64,000 bases of DNA. Origin: G965218495 sp965262785 (lineage in GTDB: Bacteria; Bacteroidota; Rhodothermia; Rhodothermales; Bin80). This document shows, in pieces, positions 54,302-61,965 of this stretch. A program made the position numbers and the translations under genes. Location: NCBI GenBank assembly GCA_965262785.1, contig OZ253559.1, forward strand, positions 930,001 to 994,000. Reading direction: 5' to 3'. The number at the start of each line of letters is the position of its first letter. Position 1 is the first letter of the stretch. Under the pieces are notes generated by a model that saw only the letters and a list, made by a program, of their open reading frames with translations, had not been told where the DNA came from and made no database searches.

Positions 54302-55543
54302 TCACAGGGTGCGCCGTAGCGGGGCGCCTTCTCCGAGGTCCGGCAGGATGTGGCCCATCCTGTCGCGCTTAGTGCGCAGGTAGGATGCATTCGTCTCATT
54401 GGCGGGAACCTCAATAGGCACGCGCTCTGTTATTTCGAGCCCGTATCCATGCAGCCCGACCCGCTTGGTCGGGTTGTTCGTCATCAGCTTCAGCTTCTTG
54501 ATCCCAAGGGCTCGCAGGATCTGGCAACCGATGCCGTAGTCCCGGTGATCCATCCTGAACCCAAGTGCTTCGTTTGCCTCAACGGTATCCAGGCCCTGCT
54601 CTTGAAGCTCGTAGGCGCGCAGCTTGTTCAGCAGCCCGATGCCGCGCCCCTCTTGTTTCATATAGAGAATGACGCCTGCGCCTTCGGACTCGACATGCTG
54701 GATGGCCTTTCGCAACTGGTCGCCGCAGTCGCAGCGATGCGATCCGAAAATGTCGCCCGTGACGCATTGGGAATGGACGCGCGTAAGCACCGGATCCTTC
54801 TCGGTCCAGGTTCCCTTGTAGAGGGCCAGGTGCACCTCTTGCGTAAGTTCTTCCTCAAAGGCGGCCAGTTTGAAATGTCCGAATTTTGTCGGCAGTTTCA
54901 CATCTGCCACGCGACGAATCAACGTCGTGCGCTGCATCCTGTACGCGACCAGATCGCTGATCGTGACGATCCGCATGGCATGGCGCCGGGCCATGTTCAA
55001 GAGCTCCGGCACGCGGGCCATGGTGCCGTCCTCGTTCATGATTTCGACCAGCGTGCCTACGGGCTGAAGTCCGGCGAGCCGGCAGAGGTCCACAGTGGCT
55101 TCAGTATGCCCGGTGCGCCGAAGCACGCCACCTCGGTGTGCCCGCAGGGGAAAGACATGGCCGGGCCTTGCAAAGTCACCCGGCTTGGCCGCCGGGTCAG
55201 CGAGCGCGCGGATCGTCGCCGCACGATCTGCGGCGCTGATGCCCGTGGAGGTGTTGCGCCGGTAGTCTACCGAAACCGTAAAAGGCGTGTCGTACAGGCC
55301 TGTATTGCGCTGGACCATCATGTCCAACTCGAGCGCGTTCGTGCGCTCCGCGGTCATCGGAACACAGATGAGGCCGCGCCCGATGGTGGCCATAAAGTTG
55401 ACCAGTTCGGGCGTGATAGTTTGAGCTGCGCCGATGAAGTCGCCTTCGTTCTCGCGATCTTCGTCGTCAACGACAATGACGAGCTTGCCGGCGCGAATGT
55501 CGGCGATAGCATCTTCGATGGCATCGAAGGTATCGCTCTGCAT
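54302..55543 (-). CDS. ribBA: Bifunctional RibBA: DHBP synthase / GTP cyclohydrolase II
   Basis: A 413-residue riboflavin enzyme. The N-terminal DHBP synthase domain (1-205) shows VDDEDRENEGDFI, YRRNTSTGISAADRA and HRGGVLRRTGHTEATVDL. The C-terminal GTP cyclohydrolase II domain has the zinc site CVTGDIFGSHRCDCGDQ and EGRGIGLLNKLRAYELQ plus YGIGCQILRALG. Both domains look complete, so both precursors of lumazine can be made. No FMN riboswitch was identified upstream. Confidence 0.96.
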   Translation of the reverse strand: MQSDTFDAIEDAIADIRAGKLVIVVDDEDRENEGDFIGAAQTITPELVNFMATIGRGLICVPMTAERTNALELDMMVQRNTGLYDTPFTVSVDYRRNTSTGISAADRAATIRALADPAAKPGDFARPGHVFPLRAHRGGVLRRTGHTEATVDLCRLAGLQPVGTLVEIMNEDGTMARVPELLNMARRHAMRIVTISDLVAYRMQRTTLIRRVADVKLPTKFGHFKLAAFEEELTQEVHLALYKGTWTEKDPVLTRVHSQCVTGDIFGSHRCDCGDQLRKAIQHVESEGAGVILYMKQEGRGIGLLNKLRAYELQEQGLDTVEANEALGFRMDHRDYGIGCQILRALGIKKLKLMTNNPTKRVGLHGYGLEITERVPIEVPANETNASYLRTKRDRMGHILPDLGEGAPLRRTL

Positions 55544-55623
55544 GGCATGCGGCTTTATGCGGCCCGCACCGGCGTTGGTACCGCATGGGAGAGCGGTATG
55601 GGCGCGGCGCCACTCCCCGGGGA

Positions 55624-55929
55624 TTACCCTCTTGGTTTCACAGTAGCGAGGGCGCTCTTTTCAATACGCAGCTTGACGTTGGTGTACACCTCGGCCAGAA
55701 CGCTTTCGTCGTCTACCTGGAGCACTGTGCCATGGATGCCGCCGGCGGTTATCACCTTGTCATGCTTACGTACTGCCGCAATCATGGCCTTGCGGTCCTT
55801 TTCGCGCTTCTTCTGCGGGCGAATGATAAAAAAGTAGAAGATCAGAAAGAGAAGGAGGATCGGCAGCAGCATAGTAGCGAAGCTACCCTGGCCTGTCCCT
55901 GCCTGAATCAAAACAAGAGTGAGAAACAT
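55624..55929 (-). CDS. yajC: Preprotein translocase subunit YajC
   Basis: A 101-residue accessory subunit of Sec. One transmembrane helix (MLLPILLLFLIFYFFIIRPQ) is followed by the KKREKDRKAM basic segment and GGIHGTVLQVDDESVLAEV, the usual YajC layout. ATG 55929 gives the typical length; upstream in-frame codons belong to the SRP RNA leader. It lies just after the SRP RNA terminator. Confidence 0.92.
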   Translation of the reverse strand: MFLTLVLIQAGTGQGSFATMLLPILLLFLIFYFFIIRPQKKREKDRKAMIAAVRKHDKVITAGGIHGTVLQVDDESVLAEVYTNVKLRIEKSALATVKPRG

Positions 55930-56013
55930 GATGCTGGCGCTGGGGAAATTAGCCCATGAAAATACGATGCCATCGCCCCATTTGCACGGGACGTCCGCTG
56001 CATGTATCTGAGT

Positions 56014-56031
56014 AAAAAAAAGAAGGGTAAG
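56014..56031 (-). terminator. Terminator T tract at the SRP RNA 3' end
   Basis: The last stem arm of the SRP RNA is followed at once by eight T residues on the reverse strand. Confidence 0.7.
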
Positions 56032-56126
56032 CGTACCGCATCGCATCGCTACGACCTCCTACCGCTGCTGCCTTCCGGCCCTGACGGGGTTCAGAGGGAG
56101 CTGACCGCGCGGGACTCACCCTTCAG
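56022..56126 (-). ncRNA. ffs: Bacterial small signal recognition particle RNA (4.5S-like)
   Basis: On the reverse strand the conserved apical core GUCAGGGCCGGAAGGCAGCA is present, with the GGAA tetraloop and asymmetric loop that bind Ffh. The ends pair as GAAGGGUGAG (56115-56124) with CUUACCCUUC (56022-56031), giving about 103 nt. A run of eight T follows at 56014-56021, so the closing stem also serves as a terminator. It lies between priA and yajC on the same strand. Confidence 0.92.
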
Positions 56127-56165
56127 CCCCCCAAACGTACCACGTTGGGGACGGTTCCGCGCCCT

Positions 56166-58421
56166 TTAGAAAGTGCCAATGGCGTCGACATTGATGGCGA
56201 CGCGGTAGCCACCGGGAACGGCGCCAAAGTCGTTCCTTACCTGCCGCAACCAGCTGCTGAGACCGCGGAATGATCGTGGCGCCTTGATCATTATGTGAAA
56301 TCGCCACTTGGTCTTCACGCGTGCGATAAAAGCCGGTTCTGGTCCCAGCATCTGGAGACCAGTGGGGAGCTGCTTGGCCGCCAGGTCCCTCCACTGCTTC
56401 GCGATTTTGGCGGTGCGCCCCTCATCCGGTCCTCGTACCTCTATGTTGACCAGGCGCCCGAACGGTGGGTAGAACAGCTGGTCCCGCGCCTCCAGGAGCG
56501 TTTGAGCAAATCCGCTGTAGTCATGCTCTCTGACGTGATCGAAGATGGGATGGTCCGGGCGGCGGGTCTGGAGCATGACTTCGCCGCGTAGCGCATGACG
56601 CCCGGCACGTCCGGAGACCTGCATCAGCAGTTGGGCCGCGCGTTCTTCAGCCCTGAAGTCCGGCAGTCCCATGCCTACGTCGGCGCTGACCACGCCGACC
56701 AGCGTTACGCGGCCAAAGTCGAGTCCCTTGGCCACCATTTGCGTCCCCACCAGGATGTCTGCGTGGCCTTGCCCGAATTCGCTCAGGATGGCGTAGTGCG
56801 CGTCTTTTCGGTGGGTAGTATCCAGATCCATGCGCAGCACCCGCGCATCGGGAAAGAAGCGCTTGAGTTCTTCCTGGACGCGCTGCGTACCGGCCCCCAG
56901 CTGTGCAAAGTCGTCGGCCCCGCACTCGGGGCACGCAGGCGGCAGGCGCGTAGAGTAGCCACAGTAGTGGCAACGCAGTGTTTCTCTTGCCCGGTGATAC
57001 GTAAGCGTAACCGAGCAGTCGGTGCACGCAGGCAGCCAGCCGCAACGCTGGCATTCCCATATCGGTGAGTATCCACGTCGATTCTGAAGCAGGATTACCT
57101 GCTCCTTGCGTTCAAGGCGCAGCGCTATGGCTTGGCGCAAGGATTTTGACAACGCACTTTGCCGTCGGCCGGAGCGCCGCTCGGCCCGAAGATCTATGAG
57201 CTGAATGTCTGGCAATGGCGCGGCCTCCAAGCCTGGCACTGGTACCCGTTCCTTCATGGTGAGGAGACCATACTTGCCGGTGTGCACATTGTGCAGGCTT
57301 TCCAGCGACGGCGTTGCCGAGCCCAAAATGCATACTGCGCCGTCCATCTTAGCGCGCATCACGGCGACATCCCGCGCGTGATAGCGAGGCGCCGGGTCAT
57401 GCTGCTTGTATGACGAGTCGTGCTCTTCATCGACCACGATGAGGCCGAGGTTGGACATGGGCGCCAGAATGGCAGACCGCGGCCCAATTGCTACGGAGCA
57501 GCGGCCGCTGCGCAACAGGCGCCACGCATCGTAGCGCTCGCCGAAGCTCATTCGTGAGTGCAGCACTGCGATCTGGTCCCCGAACCGAGCCCGAAATCGC
57601 TGAACGGTCTGCGGGGTAAGTGAGATTTCGGGAACAAGGACGATGGCGGTCTTGCCCTGCGCAAGCGTGGCCCCCAATGCGGCGAGGTAGACCTCCGTCT
57701 TGCCGGATCCCGTTACACCATGGAGCAGAAACGTGGCGTAGGCCTCGGCCCTGATCGCGGCCTTCAGTTGTTCTCGCGCCTGCGACTGCGCGGCGTTAAA
57801 GGTGGGCGGCCTGGAACGCCCGGGTGGCATTGCACCATAGTCTGGCATGCGCAACACCTCTTCTTCCGACTCCTCCAAGATGCCCTTGGCCACCAGGCGT
57901 CTGGCCGTCGCGGCACTGGCCTCGGCCTGTGCAAGAAGCAGTGCTCTGCGGGGCATCCGCTGGCCCACCTGGAGGTGGTGCAGGCAGGTGCGAACGAGCG
58001 CCTTCTGCTTGGGGCCCCGTAGCTGCATAATGACGTCTTTGAGTGCGGCGGGCGCCGAAAACGCAGGCGTGGGACGCAGGTAGCGCTGCTTCATGGGGCG
58101 CTGTTGGCCCCGCTGCTCGCTTGGCAACGCGGCGCGCAGGACCTCGCCCCAGGCGCACACATAAAAGTTGGCTATCCAGCGGGTCAGAGCCAGCACGGGC
58201 GCGCTGACCGACGGCGTTTTATCCAGGATGGCTGTGATGGGCCGCAGCGTATACTTGCCTTTAGGCGGATCGCCGCGTTCGGTGATGACGCCTACCACCG
58301 ACCGCTGCTTCAGCGGTACGCGTACCAGGCATCCAATCTGCGCGGCCGCTTCCTGCCCAGGCGGCACCTGGTAGTGGTACAAGTGGTCTACGGGGAAGGG
58401 TAGCGCAACACCGACGGTCAC
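56166..58421 (-). CDS. priA: Primosomal replication-restart helicase PriA
   Basis: A 751-residue helicase that restarts stalled forks. From GTG 58421 it opens TVGVALPFPVDHLYHYQVP, the family start; the longer frame upstream overlaps the GNAT gene. Walker A is LLHGVTGSGKTEVYLAAL, Walker B contains VVDEEHDSSYK, and a four-pair Cys zinc cluster is present (CQRCGW, CTDC, CHYC, CPEC). QMVAKGLDFGRVTLVGVV and QVSGRAGR complete the helicase core. It overlaps the GNAT stop by 4 bases. Confidence 0.95.
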   Translation of the reverse strand: MTVGVALPFPVDHLYHYQVPPGQEAAAQIGCLVRVPLKQRSVVGVITERGDPPKGKYTLRPITAILDKTPSVSAPVLALTRWIANFYVCAWGEVLRAALPSEQRGQQRPMKQRYLRPTPAFSAPAALKDVIMQLRGPKQKALVRTCLHHLQVGQRMPRRALLLAQAEASAATARRLVAKGILEESEEEVLRMPDYGAMPPGRSRPPTFNAAQSQAREQLKAAIRAEAYATFLLHGVTGSGKTEVYLAALGATLAQGKTAIVLVPEISLTPQTVQRFRARFGDQIAVLHSRMSFGERYDAWRLLRSGRCSVAIGPRSAILAPMSNLGLIVVDEEHDSSYKQHDPAPRYHARDVAVMRAKMDGAVCILGSATPSLESLHNVHTGKYGLLTMKERVPVPGLEAAPLPDIQLIDLRAERRSGRRQSALSKSLRQAIALRLERKEQVILLQNRRGYSPIWECQRCGWLPACTDCSVTLTYHRARETLRCHYCGYSTRLPPACPECGADDFAQLGAGTQRVQEELKRFFPDARVLRMDLDTTHRKDAHYAILSEFGQGHADILVGTQMVAKGLDFGRVTLVGVVSADVGMGLPDFRAEERAAQLLMQVSGRAGRHALRGEVMLQTRRPDHPIFDHVREHDYSGFAQTLLEARDQLFYPPFGRLVNIEVRGPDEGRTAKIAKQWRDLAAKQLPTGLQMLGPEPAFIARVKTKWRFHIMIKAPRSFRGLSSWLRQVRNDFGAVPGGYRVAINVDAIGTF

Positions 58422-59074
58422 AAAATGGCAGCGCTTAGCGCGTTTGCAGGTGGGGTGGCCCCAGTTTGCAATGACGCGTTCGGGTCGTACAGCATGCCCG
58501 TACACAGGCACATCCTGCGCTTCATTCGCGTGAGCACATCGTAGTTCGGGCAGCTTTGACAGCCATTCCAGAAGACATCGTCCGAAGTCAATTCCGAAAA
58601 CGTCACGGGCCTGTACCCAAGCTCTGAATTGATCTTCATCACGGCGAGGCTTGTCGTGATTCCAAAAAGCTTGGCGTTGGGGTATCGCACACGCGAAAGC
58701 TCAAAGGCGCAGCGTTTGATGCGGCGCGCCAGCCCCATCTTCCGGAACCGTGGCGCGACAATGAGTCCGGAGTTGGCTGCGTACTTGCCGTGGTCCCAAG
58801 TTTCGATGTAGCAGAAGCCTGCCACCTCGCTACCGGGCCCCAAGGCGACAACCGCCTTGCCTTCGGCCATCTTGCCACGCACATAGGCTTCTTCCCGCCG
58901 GGCTATGCCCGTGCCACGCGCCGCGGCCGCGCGCTCAATCAGCTCGCAGATCCGCTCCGCAAAGGCAAAGTGCTTCTCGGTGGCTACCTGAACCTCAACA
59001 CCGGCAGCAATGCTCCTCTCTATAATGGGTAAGGCCAGCGCCTCCGCACCTACAGCACTCACAACAGTAAACAC
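58418..59074 (-). CDS. GNAT acetyltransferase of the Bacteroidota arginine-cluster type
   Basis: A 218-residue GNAT protein. The conserved part is VATEKHFAFAERICELIE, RGTGIARR, VAGFCYIETWDHGKYAANSG and LIVAPRFRKMGLARRIK, the acetyl-CoA loop. C-terminal GCQSCPNYDVLTRMKRRMC and LCTGMLYDP contain Cys residues typical of this subgroup, members of which lie in arginine biosynthesis clusters and may act as N-acetylglutamate synthase. No arg genes are nearby here, so function is tentative. The N-terminal 28 residues are not conserved and an internal start is possible. Confidence 0.85.
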   Translation of the reverse strand: MFTVVSAVGAEALALPIIERSIAAGVEVQVATEKHFAFAERICELIERAAAARGTGIARREEAYVRGKMAEGKAVVALGPGSEVAGFCYIETWDHGKYAANSGLIVAPRFRKMGLARRIKRCAFELSRVRYPNAKLFGITTSLAVMKINSELGYRPVTFSELTSDDVFWNGCQSCPNYDVLTRMKRRMCLCTGMLYDPNASLQTGATPPANALSAAIL

Positions 59075-59200
59075 TCTTGCAAAAAGATGAACGCACGTAT
59101 AAGCGTATCAGTGCGTTGTGTTTCCAAGCGGAGGTATGATTGCTGAACGCCGGATCCTTCCAGGCGTTTACTGCCCATGATTTCTGCTTCAAAGGCGAGT

Positions 59201-59368
59201 ATGGAGTGCCCTTCGTGCGCGTTGCCCGTCGAGGGTGCGCCGGTGCAGTGCCCATACTGTCAATACGAGTACCCCCGGCGGACCATGAAGTCACGGATCA
59301 TCGTGGTGGTTGCCGTTCTGGTGGCCGTCGTATGGCTCGTTGACATTCTCGTATCTGCAATTCGGTAA
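59201..59368 (+). CDS. Small zinc-ribbon membrane protein
   Basis: A 55-residue protein. Two CxxC pairs (CPSC, CPYC) make a compact zinc ribbon, followed by a single C-terminal transmembrane helix (IIVVVAVLVAVVWLVDILV). ATG 59201 fits a short zinc-ribbon start; a longer upstream frame adds 8 residues. It starts in the same direction as the JmjC gene, 6 bases further on. Confidence 0.6.
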   Translation: MECPSCALPVEGAPVQCPYCQYEYPRRTMKSRIIVVVAVLVAVVWLVDILVSAIR

Positions 59369-59374
59369 CGCTGC

Positions 59375-60529
59375 ATGGGCCTAAGGGTGTTAGGGGGGCT
59401 TACGCCGGCGACTTTTCTGTCTAATTATTGGCAGAAGAAGCCATTGTTGATTCGCGGGGCGTTTCCGGGATTCGTCTCGCCTATTGCGCTGCAAGACCTT
59501 TTGGCTCTGGCTTGTCAGGACGACGTATTTCCTCGGCTAATTCTTGAAGATGCTGGCGAGTGCCCGTGGGAGCTGCTCACCGGACCGTTTGAAGCCGATG
59601 AGCTCCAGGGCCTTCCTGAGACGGGATGGACGATTCTGGTCGGGGACGTGGATCGGCATGTGGCGGCGGTAGCGGATGTCCTGGCACCATTCCGCTTCCT
59701 GCCAAACTGGAGGATTGATGACGTGCAAGCAAGTTTCGCCCCTCCCGGTGGAAATGCGGGTCCTCACGTAGACAACTACGATGTGTTTCTTGTGCAGGGC
59801 TACGGCCGCCGACGCTGGCAGATCAGTCATACTCCGGCGCCGGATGATGTGGCCTTTGTGCCTGAAGTTGATGTGGCAATTCTGGAGGAGTTCGTGCCGG
59901 ATGCCGAGTGGATTCTATCGCCAGGTGATTTGCTCTACCTGCCACCGCGCATTCCACACTGGGGCGTCGCGGTGGACCCTTGCATGACGTTTTCGGTGGG
60001 TTTCCGCGCGCCTACTGAGCAGGACATCCTGCACGGCTTGCTGGATGCAGCTGCCGCGAGCGTTGACGGGACGGCGCGCTTTGGCGACCCCGGGCGCGCC
60101 CCAACTGACGATCCCGGTCGAATTGATGCGGCCGACCTGGCGTGGGTGCGCAAGACGGCGCGGCGCTTCCTGGCTGCAGGAGAAGATTTAGACAGGTGGT
60201 TTGGTGCCTACATTACGCAGCCTGCAGATGCGCTGGCCTTGCCCCAGGAGCCACTGAGCACGGCGGATGTGCAAAGTCTGCTGGAATCCGGCCATGGACT
60301 GCGCCGCCTTTCGGTCGGATACTTCGCGCACCTCGAGGGCACTGGCTGTTTGCACCTTTTTGCCTGCGGCCAGCAATACGCGTTTGAAGGTGAACTGGTG
60401 GACGCTGTCCTGCTGCTTACCGGAACCCAACCCCTTACGCTTGACACGCTCAAGCCGTACCTTGCCGTGCCCGCCTTTGCGTGCGTGCTCACGGAACTTA
60501 TCAATTCGGGATGCTTGGTTGTTGAGTAG
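59375..60529 (+). CDS. JmjC-domain ribosomal oxygenase (RoxA/YcfD-like)
   Basis: A 384-residue Fe(II)/2-oxoglutarate oxygenase. The family hydroxylates an arginine of ribosomal protein L16. The N-terminus has FLSNYWQKKPLLIRGAFPGF, and the metal site is HVDNYDVFLVQGYGRRRW, with the later His in YLPPRIPHWGVA. The C-terminal winged-helix-like region is present. Two HxD...H ligands are intact, so activity is plausible. Confidence 0.88.
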   Translation: MGLRVLGGLTPATFLSNYWQKKPLLIRGAFPGFVSPIALQDLLALACQDDVFPRLILEDAGECPWELLTGPFEADELQGLPETGWTILVGDVDRHVAAVADVLAPFRFLPNWRIDDVQASFAPPGGNAGPHVDNYDVFLVQGYGRRRWQISHTPAPDDVAFVPEVDVAILEEFVPDAEWILSPGDLLYLPPRIPHWGVAVDPCMTFSVGFRAPTEQDILHGLLDAAAASVDGTARFGDPGRAPTDDPGRIDAADLAWVRKTARRFLAAGEDLDRWFGAYITQPADALALPQEPLSTADVQSLLESGHGLRRLSVGYFAHLEGTGCLHLFACGQQYAFEGELVDAVLLLTGTQPLTLDTLKPYLAVPAFACVLTELINSGCLVVE

Positions 60530-60531
60530 TG

Positions 60532-61101
60532 ATGATCAGGTCATGGGATCGCGTCGGTAGCAGGCCCTGCGGTGACTATTCCGTCTTCGCCGTACGAGAG
60601 GATCGGAGTCGCTCGCCCCGCACGGGGCAGGTACATCCATTCTACGTACTTGAGTCAGCGGACTGGGTGAACTGCCTTCCCGTAACGGCGGATGGGAACC
60701 TGGTCTGCATTCGGCAATACCGGCACGGCACGCAGTCGGTCGCTCTTGAAATCCCCGGCGGCTTGGTGGACGAGGGCGAAGCGCCGGAAGCGGCCGCGCG
60801 ACGCGAGATGCGTGAAGAAACCGGCTACGTGGCTGAAGAAATTGTACATTTGGGCACAATGCGGCCCAACCCTGCGATTCTGAACAACGCCTGCCACTTC
60901 TATATGGGCCGGCATGCTACCAGGCGGCATGGGCAGCAACTGGACAGCGCCGAAGACATCGAAGTTGTGCTCATTAGTTTAGCGGAAATACCACAAATGG
61001 TATCGGCCGGCGAGATTACACACGGCATCTCCCTGGCGGGGTTATTCTATCTGGACTTGCATCGGCGCGGCATCAGGCCAGACGGTGTACGCGCTTCATG
61101 A
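60532..61101 (+). CDS. NUDIX hydrolase
   Basis: A 189-residue hydrolase, likely ADP-ribose or nucleoside diphosphate-sugar pyrophosphatase. The Nudix box reads GGLVDEGEAPEAAARREMRE followed by ETGY, with all Glu residues in place. ATG 60532 follows the JmjC stop by 2 bases; a GTG 3 bases before overlaps it. The N-terminal CLPVTADGNLVCIRQYRHG is typical of the ADP-ribose type. Confidence 0.92.
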   Translation: MIRSWDRVGSRPCGDYSVFAVREDRSRSPRTGQVHPFYVLESADWVNCLPVTADGNLVCIRQYRHGTQSVALEIPGGLVDEGEAPEAAARREMREETGYVAEEIVHLGTMRPNPAILNNACHFYMGRHATRRHGQQLDSAEDIEVVLISLAEIPQMVSAGEITHGISLAGLFYLDLHRRGIRPDGVRAS

Positions 61102-61110
61102 AGCCCGACC

Positions 61111-61965
61111 ATGGCCATAGCTGATACGGAAGTAGGTTCTGGCGGGTCGAAGGGTCCAAATATCCTTTTGCTTTGGCGGCGCAGGGTCCACTACGCCCTG
61201 TTTGGTGGTGCGTCGAAGACATCCAAGGTGTTCGATGTCACAGTAATCTGCGCCATCCTGGCCAGCGTAGCTGTGGTGATGCTCGAAAGTATAGCGACGG
61301 TCAATCAGCTCTACGGGGAATACCTGCTCGGTGCTGAATGGGTGTTTACGATCATCTTCACCGTCGAATACGCTTTGAGGCTCATGTGCGCGAAGTCTAG
61401 TGTGCGCTATGCGCGCAGCTTCTATGGCGTCATTGACGTACTGGCTGTCGTGCCCACCTACGCGAGTGTCATTCTTCCGGGCGCCCATGCCCTGCTTGTC
61501 ATAAGGCTCTTGCGCATCCTGCGTGTGTTTAGGGTTCTCAAGCTGGTACACTATCTGTCTGCTGGAGACCTGCTGATGGATGCCTTGCGCGCAAGTTGGC
61601 GCAAGATTATGATCTTCCTTATCGCCGTCTTTGCGCTGGTGACCATCCTGGGCTCGCTCATCTACCTCATCGAAGGCGCGGAAAACGGCTACGACAGCAT
61701 TCCGCGCAGCATATATTGGGCTATTGTGACGCTCACAACGGTAGGCTACGGAGACATCTCCCCCCAGACGCCCGCGGGGCAAGCGCTTGCGGCGGTCGTG
61801 ATGATAATCGGGTACGCGATCATTGCCGTGCCAACAGGCATAGTATCGTCCGAGATTGCCCTGGCGCGGCGGCCCAAGAAGGCAGGTACGATATGCGGCC
61901 AGTGCTACGAGTCAAGCCACGAACAGAATGCACGGTTCTGTCACGGCTGTGGGGATTCGCTGTAG
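61111..61965 (+). CDS. Voltage-gated potassium channel with C-terminal zinc ribbon
   Basis: A 284-residue Kv-like channel. Six transmembrane segments can be traced, S4 being VIRLLRILRVFRVLKLVHY with regularly spaced Arg, and the pore loop containing TLTTVGYGDISP, the potassium filter. After S6 a basic linker leads to CGQCYESSHEQNARFCHGCG, a four-Cys zinc ribbon that ordinary Kv homologues lack. The channel therefore combines voltage sensing with a possible metal or redox sensor. It is convergent with the LysC-LysA gene and overlaps it by 25 bases. Confidence 0.9.
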   Translation: MAIADTEVGSGGSKGPNILLLWRRRVHYALFGGASKTSKVFDVTVICAILASVAVVMLESIATVNQLYGEYLLGAEWVFTIIFTVEYALRLMCAKSSVRYARSFYGVIDVLAVVPTYASVILPGAHALLVIRLLRILRVFRVLKLVHYLSAGDLLMDALRASWRKIMIFLIAVFALVTILGSLIYLIEGAENGYDSIPRSIYWAIVTLTTVGYGDISPQTPAGQALAAVVMIIGYAIIAVPTGIVSSEIALARRPKKAGTICGQCYESSHEQNARFCHGCGDSL

